Source: Zanthoxylum bungeanum (lineage: Eukaryota; Streptophyta; Magnoliopsida; Sapindales; Rutaceae). Taken from it: a stretch of DNA of 64,000 nt. The position numbers and the translations under genes were made by a program. Location: the NCBI GenBank assembly GCA_019454045.1, contig SKCR01006514.1:521230-585229 (forward strand), written 5' to 3'. Shown here one piece after another: positions 12,101-23,380 of this stretch. The notes below the pieces were generated by a model. It was not told the DNA's origin. It did no database searches and was given only the letters and a program-made list of their open reading frames with translations. The first letter of the stretch is position 1. Every line of letters starts with the position of its first letter.

Positions 12101-15100
12101 CCTCTTCATTACACTTGTTTCACACATGCTCATGCTTGATCAGGTGGTCAGTTTTCTGCTCCTCAATATGTATTTATCTCTAGTGTGGTCTCTTCACAAT
12201 ATTATAAATGCTGAAACTGTCTGAAGCATCCTTAGCTTCTCTCCTGCTGAAACGCAATACTTTGTTTGAGGAGCTTGAGTACGTGCTTAATATCTCTTCT
12301 GAAGTTGATGAAGGGAGTAGAGTTGGAAATCAGCTAGCTCGCAGAGTAAGCAGTTTGTACCCTGATTCATGAATGTCAACTACAGGAATTATGTTAATAT
12401 CTTTTTCACTGAATTTTATAATAATTGACCTAATGATGTCTATGATGTGCCTCAGGTTTGTACTATACTTGCAGAGATGTGGTTTTTGTTCAGAATGAAA
12501 AAAATTTCTTCAACAAAGCTGGGGAGTTGAGGATATTGTCCAGATATACCTGTTCTTCAAAAGTTTTGGAAACTTTGTGAACAACAGCTCAATATCTCAG
12601 GTAAATTTTCTTTATTTGTCATCTGGTGCTAGTATTTGATATTTTAGATTGTTTTGGCGTGATTTGGTGGTGTAGGGTTCAAGATCTCACATTGAGGTCC
12701 TGAATTCGAATCCATGAAGTGCGTTTCTTGTAAGAGCCTGGACAGCCGGAGGTTTTACCAGCTCCACTTAAGCCCAGAATGGGTGGTTTGGCGGCGGGGT
12801 TTCCAACGATTCCAAAAAAAAAGAAGTAATGTTTATCTGTGCGATATCTCAGGTTTATGGCATTTTAAAGAGTTCATACCTTGATGAAGCCTGATTGACT
12901 GATCTGATTACCCCCTATATGTCGTGTTGAGTGCTCACATAGGATTATTTTGTAAATTTACTTTCAATTTGTATATCACAGATGAGTAGAAGATGAAGAT
13001 GTGAACAAAGAGTATATTGAAGAGACAAATAGAAATGCTATCATGATTGCTGCTGCAAAGTTGATTGCAACTAATACAGTGCCGAAGGTGAGAAGCAAGA
13101 TATTTATAACATTTTCTGCGAGGAAATGTACACTTTTGAGGAAAAAAACTCATATGGAGTCGAATTTGTCCGTACTATTTGAGCAAAGGGTTGTCTGCCA
13201 CTCTCCACTGTCTCTTCTTTTCTATCTGTGGGTAATTGGTGGGGGGGGGGGGGGGGTTGGTTTGGATATTTTGTGTGATCTATTGGCTTGTGATTACAGT
13301 CTCTCATGTTTGGCCTATTTACTTATTATCTTTTGTTTCAACTCTCTCCATATGTATTTATATGCTGCAACTGTGAATGCAGGAGTATCTTGGTCCAGAG
13401 ATCATTTCTCATTTTGTGATGCATGGAGCGTATGTGGCAGAGATTGTTAAGCATCTGATCACTGTTCTGAAAAAAAAAAGATGGTGATATCCCCACCATA
13501 TTTTTAGAAGCCTTGAAAAGAGTAGGGCTGATGACTGATGACCTTTTGTTTTTTTACTTTTGAAGAGAGGGTGGTTAAAAATGGGGAATTGAATTCAGTA
13601 AGAAAATGTCTGACCTTTTGTGTGCTACTTATTGTTATGTGCTAATTTGTACTTCTTATCTATTACCTTTTGACATGTTTATTCCCATGTGTTATTCATC
13701 TTCTTATTTTACAAATAAAACAAGATTAAGGCAATGGCATTTGTCAGTCTAAAACAGCATGTCTGTGTAAGTTTTAGTTTGCTAACTTGACCTTGTTGCT
13801 TGAACTGACTACTGACCATTCCAAATGTTCTGGAGTGTATGATTTTCTTACTTCTCACTTTTCCACAATAATTTATTCATTAATTGTGGACAATTGAGAG
13901 GAAATGTTACAATATAATGAAAGATATTTCAGAGGAAATTTAACTAGATAAGAAAATTCGTTTGGATTCATCCTTTTAGATCCACTTATGGATGAATATT
14001 TGTCAGCAACATTTGTTAGGAAGCAGAATGCAAAAATCTTCTGTTAATATCTTCTGTATTGCATGTTGGATGGGCATTTTTGTGTGTAAATCTGTCTGAT
14101 ATAAATTTTGCCTCATTTTGGATTTAAATAGGCCTACCAATGGTATGCAATGGAAATTTCCAGAAGTGATGATAAGTCCTTGTCAGAGAAGTCTTTTGTA
14201 GATTGCAAGGAGCTGGCTTCTCGACTTTCAGGAACATTTATGGGTGCTGCTAGGAATAAGCATAGATCAGACATCTTAAAAATTGTCAAGGAAGGTATTG
14301 AATATTGATTATGCATTTCTGGATGCGCCAAAACAGCTCTCTTTTTTGGAAGGCGCTGTGCTTCATTTTGTCTCCAAACTTCCCACACCTGATATCCTGT
14401 ATATTTAAGAGTTTTTCTTCTGATACATCATAAATCTATCTCTTTGTTATTCAACCCTAGTGTATCATTTAGTACTTTCTTATTTTGATTGTAGTCTAAA
14501 CGATGTCCAAAATGGAACTGAGAATGTGAACATGGATGAAGATCCCAGTGGTTGGAGACCCTTTAAATCGTTTGTTGAAACTTTACGTGAAAAATATACA
14601 AAGAATGAAGGAATTCAAGGTAACCATTGTATTCTCCACTTCCATTTAGTCTCTTGTTCTTGCGGATCTAAAGTGAAAGTTTGATGATTTGTTTCAAGTC
14701 CTCTTATTAGCCTCTTCTTTTTCTAACTTGTATTCAGATTCCACCCTTTTCCCCCTCTTCTTTTGCATCCCTTTCTTTCACATTTAAGGACTATCAAATA
14801 AACGGTTCCTTTATGCTGGGTGGGGATCAAAATAAATTTCGAAATAGCATGGGGGATGATACTTGGCTCTTGGCAAGAGTACCAAGTACCAACTATCTTG
14901 AATGACAATTGCTGCATTTTGTTTGGACTAAAACATTGTTAAAAAAAATGGTTTAATCTTTCAGTTTGCTTACCTACTGTGTTGAAAAAAAGGCTGCTCT
15001 TGAGCTCATCTTCCTATAACATATCCTTCTCATTTATCGGAATCTGGCACTAGTCTTTAAGATCGTGATTGATAGCTAACATGGTTTATTTGTTGCAGAC

Positions 15101-15390
15101 GAGAAAGAAAGGGTTACTAAAAGACGTAAAGGACGTCCAGGAAAGAAGCATAATATTGAGGGAAAGAGACTGTTCGATGAAAACAGTTCTAGTGAAGAAG
15201 AAGATTTGATTAATACCTCAGACCAGGAAGTTGCGGTAGAAGAAGAGAAGCAATATGAGGAGGAAGATGAGGATGACACTCCTTTGATACAGTCAGTTAG
15301 GTCATCAACCAAAATGAGGGCATTGAGAGTTTTGCGGGAGGAAATTAGAGTCCAGACAAAGACTGGAACTTCTGTAAGAACGTCAGGTAT
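9105..15390 (+). pseudogene. SCC3: SCC3 cohesin subunit pseudogene (multi-exon, many lesions)
   Basis: SCC3 (STAG/SA family) is the HEAT-repeat cohesin subunit that holds sister chromatids together. Exon-like blocks appear in family order: QLNAEKKKRVEGPSVESLN (9120-9180); YRDIDPS..LKYLGWTLNDK (9335-9471); NVRKSSVLALQNLYEVDDN (9560-9748); LLPDDDLGP (9845-9990); KDDDSSEVHLFRMLQILREF (10085-10215); AMMKNYPLLLLKFMADKAKV (11400-11547); 11637-11840; 11912-12050; 12144-12345; 12455-12600; 12980-13090; 13383-13500; 14131-14395; 14510-14620; 15100-15386 (acidic, EEEDEDD). Lesions: TAA at 9382-9384 and TGA at 9877-9879 inside the STAG region, a lost base near 10747, shifts in A-runs near 10865, 11690 and 13475, and loss of TC near 12220. 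The first exons are absent. Splice sites are mostly preserved, so it came from DNA duplication, not retrotransposition. An intact SCC3 must lie elsewhere. Confidence 0.88.
12657..12825 (+). mobile_element. tRNA-derived SINE in an SCC3 pseudogene intron
   Basis: Same family as 5651-5834. It shares GGTGTAG, TCAAGATCTCACATTGAG, the GAATCC B-box-like stretch, TTTCCAACGAT and a terminal A-run (12814-12822). It sits in the intron after the exon ending LCEQQLNIS. A clean flanking duplication is not obvious. Confidence 0.75.
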
Positions 15391-15845
15391 GAAATACAAT
15401 TATTCTCTGCCAGGAATTTACTTGATTGTCATATATGTTCAGAAAAATGTCTATAAAACTGTGCAGAACAATCTATGATGCAACTCTGATCAACCAAATG
15501 TGATTAGACAGTTGTTGTATTTTATCTTTCTTGATTTCTTCTGGTTATTCCAGTTGGCCCGATTTCTATCCACTAAACTAATTAGTGTTTTACCGTGCAG
15601 GGGGAATCCGGCTAACAATGTAATTATCTGCACGCCTGTATGTATTATAACGGCACAGGGGGTATTGATCATAGAAGAAACTAGAAAGGTTTTAGAACAT
15701 TATTCCTTTTTTGTACATGTCTCCTTCAGGAGTTGAAGGTTCATAATGATACTGAAAACTTCAGCTTGGGATCTTGTTTATCTAAGTGATTGATGCTCAT
15801 AAGTCGCCCTAGATTTGGCTGGGTTCACTGCATCTTCTTGCTAGA

Positions 15846-16438
15846 CAGTTGTGGCTTTCTCAGGCATAAACTGCAGCTGCAGGGTGGAGAATTTTCTGGG
15901 TCATTAATGATCATCTTATTTGTATTCTCATTGGCAAATGTTGTAGGATTTGATCACATAATTTAAGCACAGCGATGTACTTAACATGACAAGATAAATT
16001 TTTAAAAATGGTCAGAAAGCAAATATATCACAAGCTCCATTCCCTCTTGTAGTACCAGAGTGGCCTGAAAATCAATCAAATATTTTAAATTCGAGGGAGA
16101 GAGAGGAAGAGAGATGAGTTAATCAAGGGAGAAAGCAAAATTCCATTTGGAAAAAAATTATTGTTAGAGAGTTGTGGCTTTCTGAGGCATAAACTGCAGC
16201 TGAGGGTGGAGAATTTTCTGGGTCATTAATGATCATCTTATTTATATTCTCATTGGCAAATGCTGTAGGATTGATCACATAATTAAAGCACAGTGATGTA
16301 CTTAACATAACTGCAAACATTATGTCTGAATTTACAGAATGTCAAGATGAATTTTAAAAAATGGTCAGAAAGCAAATATATCACAAGCTCCATTCCCTTT
16401 TGTAGTACTAGAGTGGCCTGAAAATCAATCAAATACTT
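15846..16438. repeat. two direct copies of a ~250-bp noncoding segment
   Basis: 15846-16084 and 16169-16438 share runs such as GGTCATTAATGATCATCTTA and GGTCAGAAAGCAAATATATC. The second copy carries an extra ~30 bases around 16307-16340. The segment lies between the SCC3 pseudogene end and the BSL1 fragment and may be old SCC3 3' flank. No coding content. Confidence 0.8.
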
Positions 16439-16497
16439 TGGCGACAGAATCAGCGAGGGAGGGAAATGTTGTAGATTTTGTTATTTGCTTCAAAATT

Positions 16498-17335
16498 TTG
16501 CTTTCGATACTACCCAGAAACCATATGTCAGGCAGAGGTACTAGAATGCAAGTGCCAAAGCCTTTTAAATTTTTAATAATCTTCATTCTAAGATCTTACA
16601 GAATTTCTTTACAGGTATGCTACAGATGGCATGTTTTTGCTTTGTGGTGGAAGGGACTCCTCTGGTGCGGTATGGACAAATAATGCAGCCAATTGACATT
16701 TCCATACCCATTACATTTATGGTTCAAATTTTGTCATGAATAATGCATGCCTGATTGAAAGGAAAACGTAACATTTATGCGAACACAAAACATATCTGTA
16801 GGTTCTCACAATCAAATGAAAAAAAAATGGTGTTATATGGTTATTACATGCAATACTATATATCCAATAGTCAGAATTCTAATACTGATAGGCAATCTTT
16901 CTATTTTGTATTCTATTTTCATTGATTGTGTGTGTTTATCCACGGCCAATGGTAGATGCTTATGGGTGGCTCATGCGTAGCGTAGGAATGGTCAATGGGA
17001 GTGGACCTGGTGTGGCTCCTTCGCCAAGATATCAACATGCTGGCTGCTGCAGTAAGTTAGGGATATATCCTGGAGGCCATAGTTATTAAATTGTTCCTGT
17101 CAAATTTAGTGTTAAATTCCTCATTCAGTGCATTATCGTTTGAAAGCAGTCACTGGGATTTTGGGAAGATAGTAGTATTATTAGCATATTTCTGTCACCA
17201 TTACTGGTCTGGTTCCAAAGTAAATCAATCTTAGTTTAAGTTATGTGACTACACCAAATTCAGAAGGACCAGATAGTCCATCTGGGGGCCTGAGGTTTTA
17301 TTTCACGACTCTTTCTTTCTTGCCTAGCCTTTTCT
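16498..17335 (+). pseudogene. BSL1: BSL1 Kelch-region fragment, inverted and internally deleted
   Basis: A plus-strand copy of parts of the minus-strand BSL1 gene. 16498-16560 matches exon 6 with an internal loss of about 28 bases. 16615-16670 reads [18 protein letters not shown] (exon 7). 16950-17045 corresponds to exon 8 with shifts. 17045-17200 follows intron 8, then the copy jumps to exon 11 (17205-17300), skipping exons 9 and 10. The jump lies in short shared sequence around CCAT. Introns are retained, so it is a DNA-level duplicate. It directly precedes the 3' flank of the intact SWA1. Confidence 0.82.
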
Positions 17336-17483
17336 TTTAGTACAGCACCAAAATTTCCATTTAAACATTTTAAATACCCAAGCTAATTTCGGACCAAACA
17401 AACTTGCAAAACTTCCAAACAAAATTTTAAGCTGGTGAATAAATCACAAAGTACCTGATAAAACAAACAGAAAAGCTAATAAA

Positions 17484-19085
17484 TCATCTCCTCCCGGCAG
17501 TTCTTAGTAAAGGGGAGATTATACCCTGTATCTCTTGCATCGATTGTTGTATCCTTATCTCTTCCTCAACTGACCGCTTAAGATTTCTAATATGACCCTT
17601 CAATGCCTCACAATTTCTAATATCTTCAGCTCGCATCTCAAGTACCTTCTTCATCAAACCCATCAACAACCCTGAGTATCTAGGAGCTGTTGAATGCTTC
17701 TGCATGAAACTCAACAGCAACCCAAGCTCCTCGTTATCCAAATTTGAAACACATTTCAACAACTTCCTCCTCGCCACTAGCTCCTCCATGACAGCCACCA
17801 CATGCTCCGGATTTTTACCATTTAACACAGACACCAATGCTTCCTTGTGCCTAAACTTCTTCAGCAACTTATCATGCTCTCCCAATTTCAACTTCTTTGG
17901 TCTCACAACCAAATAATCCCCTTCACTTGGCTTCTCACTTTGCCCTCTTTGAAAGTATCTGAAATACGTAGGCCTCATCATTGGCTTCTGAGTTTCTACT
18001 CTCCCTAAACTCCAAAAATTCTCTATTCCACTCTCCGCATTTTCCTTCTTCTTCCTCCTCCCAGCAAATATAGTCCCATTTGATGTACCTATAACTCTAG
18101 TCATACAATCCGGTGAAAAGGCAACCGACATAAGAGGAGCCGGAAACCTCATAGAATGAGTAACCTTCATTTTCGCATAATCAAAAACCTTCATATAACC
18201 ATCCAAAGCCACACTTAAAATCCTATACTGCATTGCCTCCTCTCCACTCTCACTCCCAACCCTCCCCACACAAATCGACGTGACAGTTTTATTATGACTC
18301 TCCATTGAATACACCATCTTCCCTCCTCCAATCAAATCCCAAATCTTCACACTATTCCCACCCGCAGTCGCAATCAATCCACCAGAGGGCAAAAACATAA
18401 CATCCTCAATTGGTTTCCCGTGATTCACTTCCATCACCGACTTCGAATTCTCAACTCTCACATCCCACAACTTCACAGTATGATCATAAGACCCCGTAAC
18501 AAACATATCCCCATTCACAGGAGAACAATCCCCACATCTAACATAATCCTTGTGTCCAAACAAATCCAATACCACACTCTCCCCAACAACATCCCAATAC
18601 TTAACAATACCATCATCACCACCAGACACTAAATGCAACTTATCAAGAAAAGGGTACTTAACAAAACGTACCGGGCGGGCGTGGGACTTCAATCGACGAA
18701 GTGGGGTCCGACTTTTGACGTCGAAGACTTGAATAAGACCCGAGAGATCGGAGGCAGCGAGGAGTGCGCCGTCGGGGCGGAACGAAGAGCAGGTCACAAC
18801 GTCTTTGAAGGAGGAGACGGCAGAGTGTTTCTCGAGAGTTTGTGAGTTAAACAGAGTGAGGGAAGCTGAGTGGGCGACGGCGAAGAGATTAGGCGGAGTC
18901 TCAGAGAAGGAGATTGAATTGATTGAAGAGACGAGATTAGGGATTTGGTGGGGTTTAAACGAGGACCAGTACTTGGATTCTGGGGTTTGTGAAAGGGTTC
19001 TGGGTTTTGGTTTCAGTTTGGGTTTTACTGGGAAGCTTTTGGAGATTATCATTTTGGAGGATCGGGTGTCGTCTGCGATTGTCAT
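17484..19085 (-). CDS. SWA1: SWA1/UTP15-like U3 snoRNP WD40 protein (intact, 533 aa)
   Basis: UTP15-family protein of the t-UTP/UtpA part of the small-subunit processome, acting in the nucleolus in 18S pre-rRNA processing. The Arabidopsis orthologue is SLOW WALKER1, about 530 aa and intronless from memory; this is one uninterrupted frame of 533 codons. Residues about 1-60 are basic and proline-rich. WD40 repeats run from about 60 to 340, with clear units HLVSGGDDGIVKYWD, FVTGSYDHTVKLWD and LIATAGGNSVKIWD. The UTP15 C-terminal domain (about 370-525) follows, with VSVLNGKNPEHVVAVMEELV and SFMQKHSTAPRYS. The ATG at 19083-19085 is the first in frame and matches the start of copy 1. It is about 98% like copy 1 and is probably the functional copy of the pair. 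A GTGAAGC repeat lies just upstream. Confidence 0.93.
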   Translation of the reverse strand: MTIADDTRSSKMIISKSFPVKPKLKPKPRTLSQTPESKYWSSFKPHQIPNLVSSINSISFSETPPNLFAVAHSASLTLFNSQTLEKHSAVSSFKDVVTCSSFRPDGALLAASDLSGLIQVFDVKSRTPLRRLKSHARPVRFVKYPFLDKLHLVSGGDDGIVKYWDVVGESVVLDLFGHKDYVRCGDCSPVNGDMFVTGSYDHTVKLWDVRVENSKSVMEVNHGKPIEDVMFLPSGGLIATAGGNSVKIWDLIGGGKMVYSMESHNKTVTSICVGRVGSESGEEAMQYRILSVALDGYMKVFDYAKMKVTHSMRFPAPLMSVAFSPDCMTRVIGTSNGTIFAGRRKKKENAESGIENFWSLGRVETQKPMMRPTYFRYFQRGQSEKPSEGDYLVVRPKKLKLGEHDKLLKKFRHKEALVSVLNGKNPEHVVAVMEELVARRKLLKCVSNLDNEELGLLLSFMQKHSTAPRYSGLLMGLMKKVLEMRAEDIRNCEALKGHIRNLKRSVEEEIRIQQSMQEIQGIISPLLRTAGRR

Positions 19086-19096
19086 TGTTGAAGCTG

Positions 19097-19138
19097 GTGA
19101 AGCGTGAAGCGTGAAGCGTGAAGCGTGAAGCGTGAAGC
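19097..19138. repeat. six tandem copies of GTGAAGC
   Basis: A 7-bp unit repeated six times, starting 12 bases upstream of the intact SWA1 start codon, probably in its 5' leader. Copy 1 of the gene has no such array. Confidence 0.9.
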
Positions 19139-19193
19139 CTGGATGTTAGGGTTTTGTGGTTTGTGAAGCTTGAAGAAGGTTTTTATTAATTCG

Positions 19194-19352
19194 TGGTTTG
19201 GGTATTTTGTTTCTGAAAAATAACACTTTTATAGCTTGTTTTTGCAGAAATAAAATTTTTAATCTTTATTGTTGGTTTGGGTATTTTGTTTCTGAAAAAT
19301 AACACTTTTTATAGCCTATTTTTTTAGAAATGTCAATTTTTAATCTTTATTG
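19194..19352. repeat. 79-bp direct repeat, two copies
   Basis: Both units begin TGGTTTGGGTATTTTG and run through CTGAAAAATAACACTTTT to AATCTTTATTG. They differ at a few positions. The pair lies upstream of SWA1 and shows no coding content. Confidence 0.88.
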
Positions 19353-19379
19353 TAAGATTGTGGCGTATTTTATCCGTGA

Positions 19380-21660
19380 TTTGATCTGAAGGCTATTCCA
19401 AGTTGGAATTTAGAGATAAGTGTTGAGACGTTATTTATTATGATATTAATTTATATTATTATAGAGCCAGCACTTTGTGAGGATTTAATATATTTTTTTT
19501 ATAATTTTATATTATAATAAAAATCTTTGTAATATTTTATATATTGATCTTGTAGATAATCCGAATCTAATTGATTTTATAGTTAAATGAGACAATTGAT
19601 TTACTTACACTTAATATATATATATATATATATCTTCTTTAATTGTTTATCAATTTTCAAGCAATGTTATAATCACATTAAAGTCTGCATCAAATATTAT
19701 TTCTAATTCACATTAAAGCATATTAAACACTGTCTCATTTGAAATCAAATTCCTAATTGTAAATAATTTTAAAAAAGTTAATTTTCTTTCGCATGAATTC
19801 CAATGAGATTTTCTTCTCGAACTAAAAATCTTGACTATCACTATGCAAGAGCTAATAATCAGATTATGCATCATGAAGCACAATAAATAATAATAAAAAT
19901 ATGAAAAATTTTATAAAAATAATTCAAAATAAACTAACAAATAACAATTGACCCAAAAACTAAAAAAAAATTCTAGTCTTTGTGGATGATGGTTATTTAT
20001 GTCTTTTATTTTAATATAAGATTATATTTTAATATTGTAATAGGTTTTCTATTTTAATTTTATAACTTAATAATAAAAAAAATTAATTATAGAGATTATG
20101 TGTAACATATGTTTTTTTTTAAAAAAAAATTGAATAGAAGAATATAATATATTTTTTTAATGTAATAGGTAATAAAAAAAATTAATTAGAGAGATTAGGC
20201 ACCGCATATGTTTTTTTAATTTTAACGAGACTTATCTTTATAATTTAATAATAATAAATTATATTTTTAAGTAATTAAATTAATATATTTATTATTTTAA
20301 TAGGAGATTATGTTTTTATATTGTAATAGATTTCTTATTTTAATTTTAAAATTTAATATTTAATTTTCATAATTTAATAATAAATATGAGATTTTGTTTT
20401 TATATTGTAATAAGTTTGTTATTTTAATAATCATTATTTTAATTTTATAATTTTAAAATAAAAAATAATAATTTTAGAGATATTATAATTTTATAATTTA
20501 ACAATAAAAAATTAATTTTACAGATTAGACATCACTTATTAAATTAATAGATTTTTTTATTTTAATAGGAGATTATTTTTTAATTTTATAATAGGTTTTT
20601 ATTTTTTAATTTTATAATAGGTTTTTTAATTCATTATTAATGAATTAGTTAAATTAATAGGTTTCTTATTTTAATCGGAGATTATAATTTTATATTGTAA
20701 TAAATTTATTATTTTAATTTTATAATTTAAAAAAAAATAATTTTAGAGATATTTTAATTTTATAATTTAATTAAAAAATTGTATAAATTAGATGACACAT
20801 ATTAAATTAATAGTTTTTTAAAATTTTCATGTGAGACTATATTTTTATTTTTATTTTGATGATAAAACTAATTTTAGATATATTTTAATTTTATAATTTA
20901 ATAATAAAAATTAATTGCATATTAGGTGTCATGTATTAAATTAATATATTTATTATTTTAATATGAGATTATATTTTTATATTGTAATATGTTTCTTATT
21001 TTAATAATTATTATTTTAATTTTCTAATTTTAAAATAAAAATTAATTTAATAGTTATTTTATAATAAAATATTAATTGTAGAGATTATGTGCCACATGTT
21101 AAATTAATAGGTTTCTTATTTTATTAAGATATTATATTTTTATTTTATAATAGGTTTTTTATTTATTATTAAATAATTAAATTAAATTAATATGAATCTT
21201 ATTTTAATAAGATATTATATTTTTATATTGTAATAGGTTTTTTTCTTATTTTAATTACACTATTTAATAATAACAACATTATATAGATATTTTAATATTA
21301 AAATTTAATAATAAATAGAAGATTACATTTTTATATCGAAATAAGTTTATTATTTTAAATTTACAATTTTAAAATAAAAAATTAATTATATATATTTTAA
21401 TTTTATAATTTAATAATAAAAAATTATTGTAGAGATTATGTGACATGTATTAAGTTAATAGGTTTCTTATTTTAATAGGAGATTATGTTTTTATTTTATA
21501 ATATGTTTCTTATTTTAATTTTTAATAATAAAACTAATTTTAGAAATCTTTTAATTTTTTAATTTAATGTATTCTTATTGTAATAGGTTTCTTATTTTAT
21601 AGATTTATTAATTTAATTATAACTTAGTAGAATTTAATAATGAGCTGTTTTGTGGCGCGA
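19380..21660. repeat. extremely AT-rich degenerate repeat field
   Basis: Over 2 kb of A/T-dominated DNA in which blocks such as TTAAATTAATAGGTTTCTTA and AATAGGAGATTAT recur at irregular spacing (near 20280, 20540, 20650, 20940, 21095, 21450). Several blocks include a GAGATTA-TGTG/GCACC-type stretch. It looks like a decayed tandem repeat or an array of old elements. No frame or RNA gene is supported. It would be a candidate matrix-attachment or easily unwound region, which is inference only. Confidence 0.6.
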
Positions 21661-21711
21661 TAGAGAGGCTTAAAAGTGTTTAACTTATATATATATATAT
21701 ATATATATACA

Positions 21712-22235
21712 TCTATATAATAAAAGAGAATGGTGTTGGAGGAAAGAGAGTGTATCCAACGGCTATCTTTATGTGGCTTAATTGACGGCCCAGATCATTT
21801 CATTAGTAATTGGAGGAAAGATAGTGAATTGATTGATGGAAATGATCAAAAAATTTCAAATTTTCAAATTAAAAAATAGAAAGTTAAAATAAAATCATTT
21901 AATTAAAAAAATAAAATCATTTAATTCTGTAACATTGTGCCGTAGGCATGGGCAAATACTGTAACATCATGCCGTAGGCACGGGCATCATTTAATTAAAA
22001 AATAAAATCATTTAATTCTGTAATACTGTGCCGTAGACACGAGCAAATACTATAACACCGTGCCGTAGGCACTGCCAAATACTGTAGCATCGTGCCGTAG
22101 GCACGGGCATCATTAATTAAAAAATAAAATCATTAATTCTGTAACACCGCGCCGTAGGCACGAGCAAATACTGTAACACCGTGCCGTATGCACGGGCCAA
22201 ATATTGTAACACCGTGCCGTAGGCACGGGCAAAAA

Positions 22236-22239
<4 letters not shown>
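21712..22239 (+). mobile_element. non-autonomous Helitron with amplified 3' hairpin
   Basis: Starts TCTATATAATAAAAG after an A and ends in CTAA followed by T, matching Helitron rules (5' TC, 3' CTRR, insertion between A and T). Seven bases before CTAA is a hairpin with stem CCGTGCC/GGCACGG and loop GTA. The same hairpin unit (CTGTAACACCGTGCCGTAGG and relatives) occurs eight times from about 21938, in groups separated by an ATTAAAAAATAAAATCATT spacer. It lies in a TA microsatellite. No Rep/helicase is encoded. The related element at 48663-49102 has one terminal hairpin only. Confidence 0.8.
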
Positions 22240-22269
<30 letters not shown>

Positions 22270-22270
<1 letters not shown>

Positions 22271-23030
22271 GGAAGATGCCTTGAATTTTGAATATATGAA
22301 GTGTTTTAAACACTCAGTTTGTGAGCATTGGATATTTATATATAAGTCACCATTTTGCTTGCTTACATGCAAGCGATGTGAGGTCAAATACAAATTATCA
22401 AAAAATGATTTATGTTTTCATTTTTTGGGCTGTTTTGAATTTTGAATATATTCGATGTTGAATGAAGTGTTTTAGGCTGAGGTGTTTTAAACACTCGGCT
22501 TATAACCAACAGACATTTATATACAAGTCACCATTTTACTTCTCTATATGCAAGCGATGTGAGATTAAATACAAATTATAAAAAAAAAAAAAAAACTGTT
22601 TTTGTTTCTTTGGGCTGGGCTTGACTTAATATCGGTGCATGTTTGCTTTGTAAGTATTAAAAATGTAAAAGAGACCAATACATATAGAAGTATAAGACTT
22701 TGAATTTTGAATATAATCGATGTGGGATGAAGTGTTTTAAACACCCAGTATACGAGCATCAAATATTTATATATAAGTCACCATTTTACTTGCCTATATG
22801 CAAGCGATGTGGGATCAAATACAAATTATCAAAAAATGGTTTTGTTTTCGTTTCTTTGGGTTGAGCTTGACTTATTATTGGTGCCTACTTGCTTTTATAA
22901 GTATTAAACGTGTAAAAGAGACCAATTTATATGGAAGTATAAGACTTTAAATTTTCAATAAAATCCATGTGAGAGGAAGTGTTTTAAACAATCAGCTTGT
23001 GAACAGCAGACATTTACCAAATGTAATAAT
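22270..23030. repeat. ~250-bp repeat, four diverged copies
   Basis: Starts near 22272, 22432, 22701 and 22947. Shared order: TTTTGAATTTTGAATATA, then GTGTTTTAAACACTC (the inner GTGTTTTAAACAC is a palindrome-like site), ATTTATATATAAGTCACCAT, GCAAGCGATGTG, AAATACAAATTATC. The last copy is truncated. It resembles promoter-like parts of plant LTRs (GATGTGGGAT), but no element ends are visible. Confidence 0.75.
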
Positions 23031-23380
23031 TTCAGCATACATATTTAATTTATTTGTTAAGTTTTTATTACAAGATACATAAAGTTAGCTAAAGGGCTCA
23101 TTTTCGCTCAAATATTTTTTTAGCAGTTAAGCATTGTTGAGTTTTGAACTAGATTTATGAGTTTTATAAGGATCATTGAATTTGTTATTGGATTTAATTA
23201 AAAGATTAAATTTATCATTACTTTTCATTGAAACTCTTACTTGTGTAGTAATAGTTCAATTGTGCTTAATTTAATTTTTCTTTTGGATATGCATATTGCA
23301 GGCTGTGATTCAATTAATATGATTGTTTCTTACATTTCTATTGAATTCAAATGGAAGATTCTGATATGGTATTACTCTGG

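Noticed and set aside
13001..13450. 149-codon plus-strand frame in the SCC3 region
   Set aside because: It runs through an exon, an intron with a G-run and another exon in mixed frames; not a gene.
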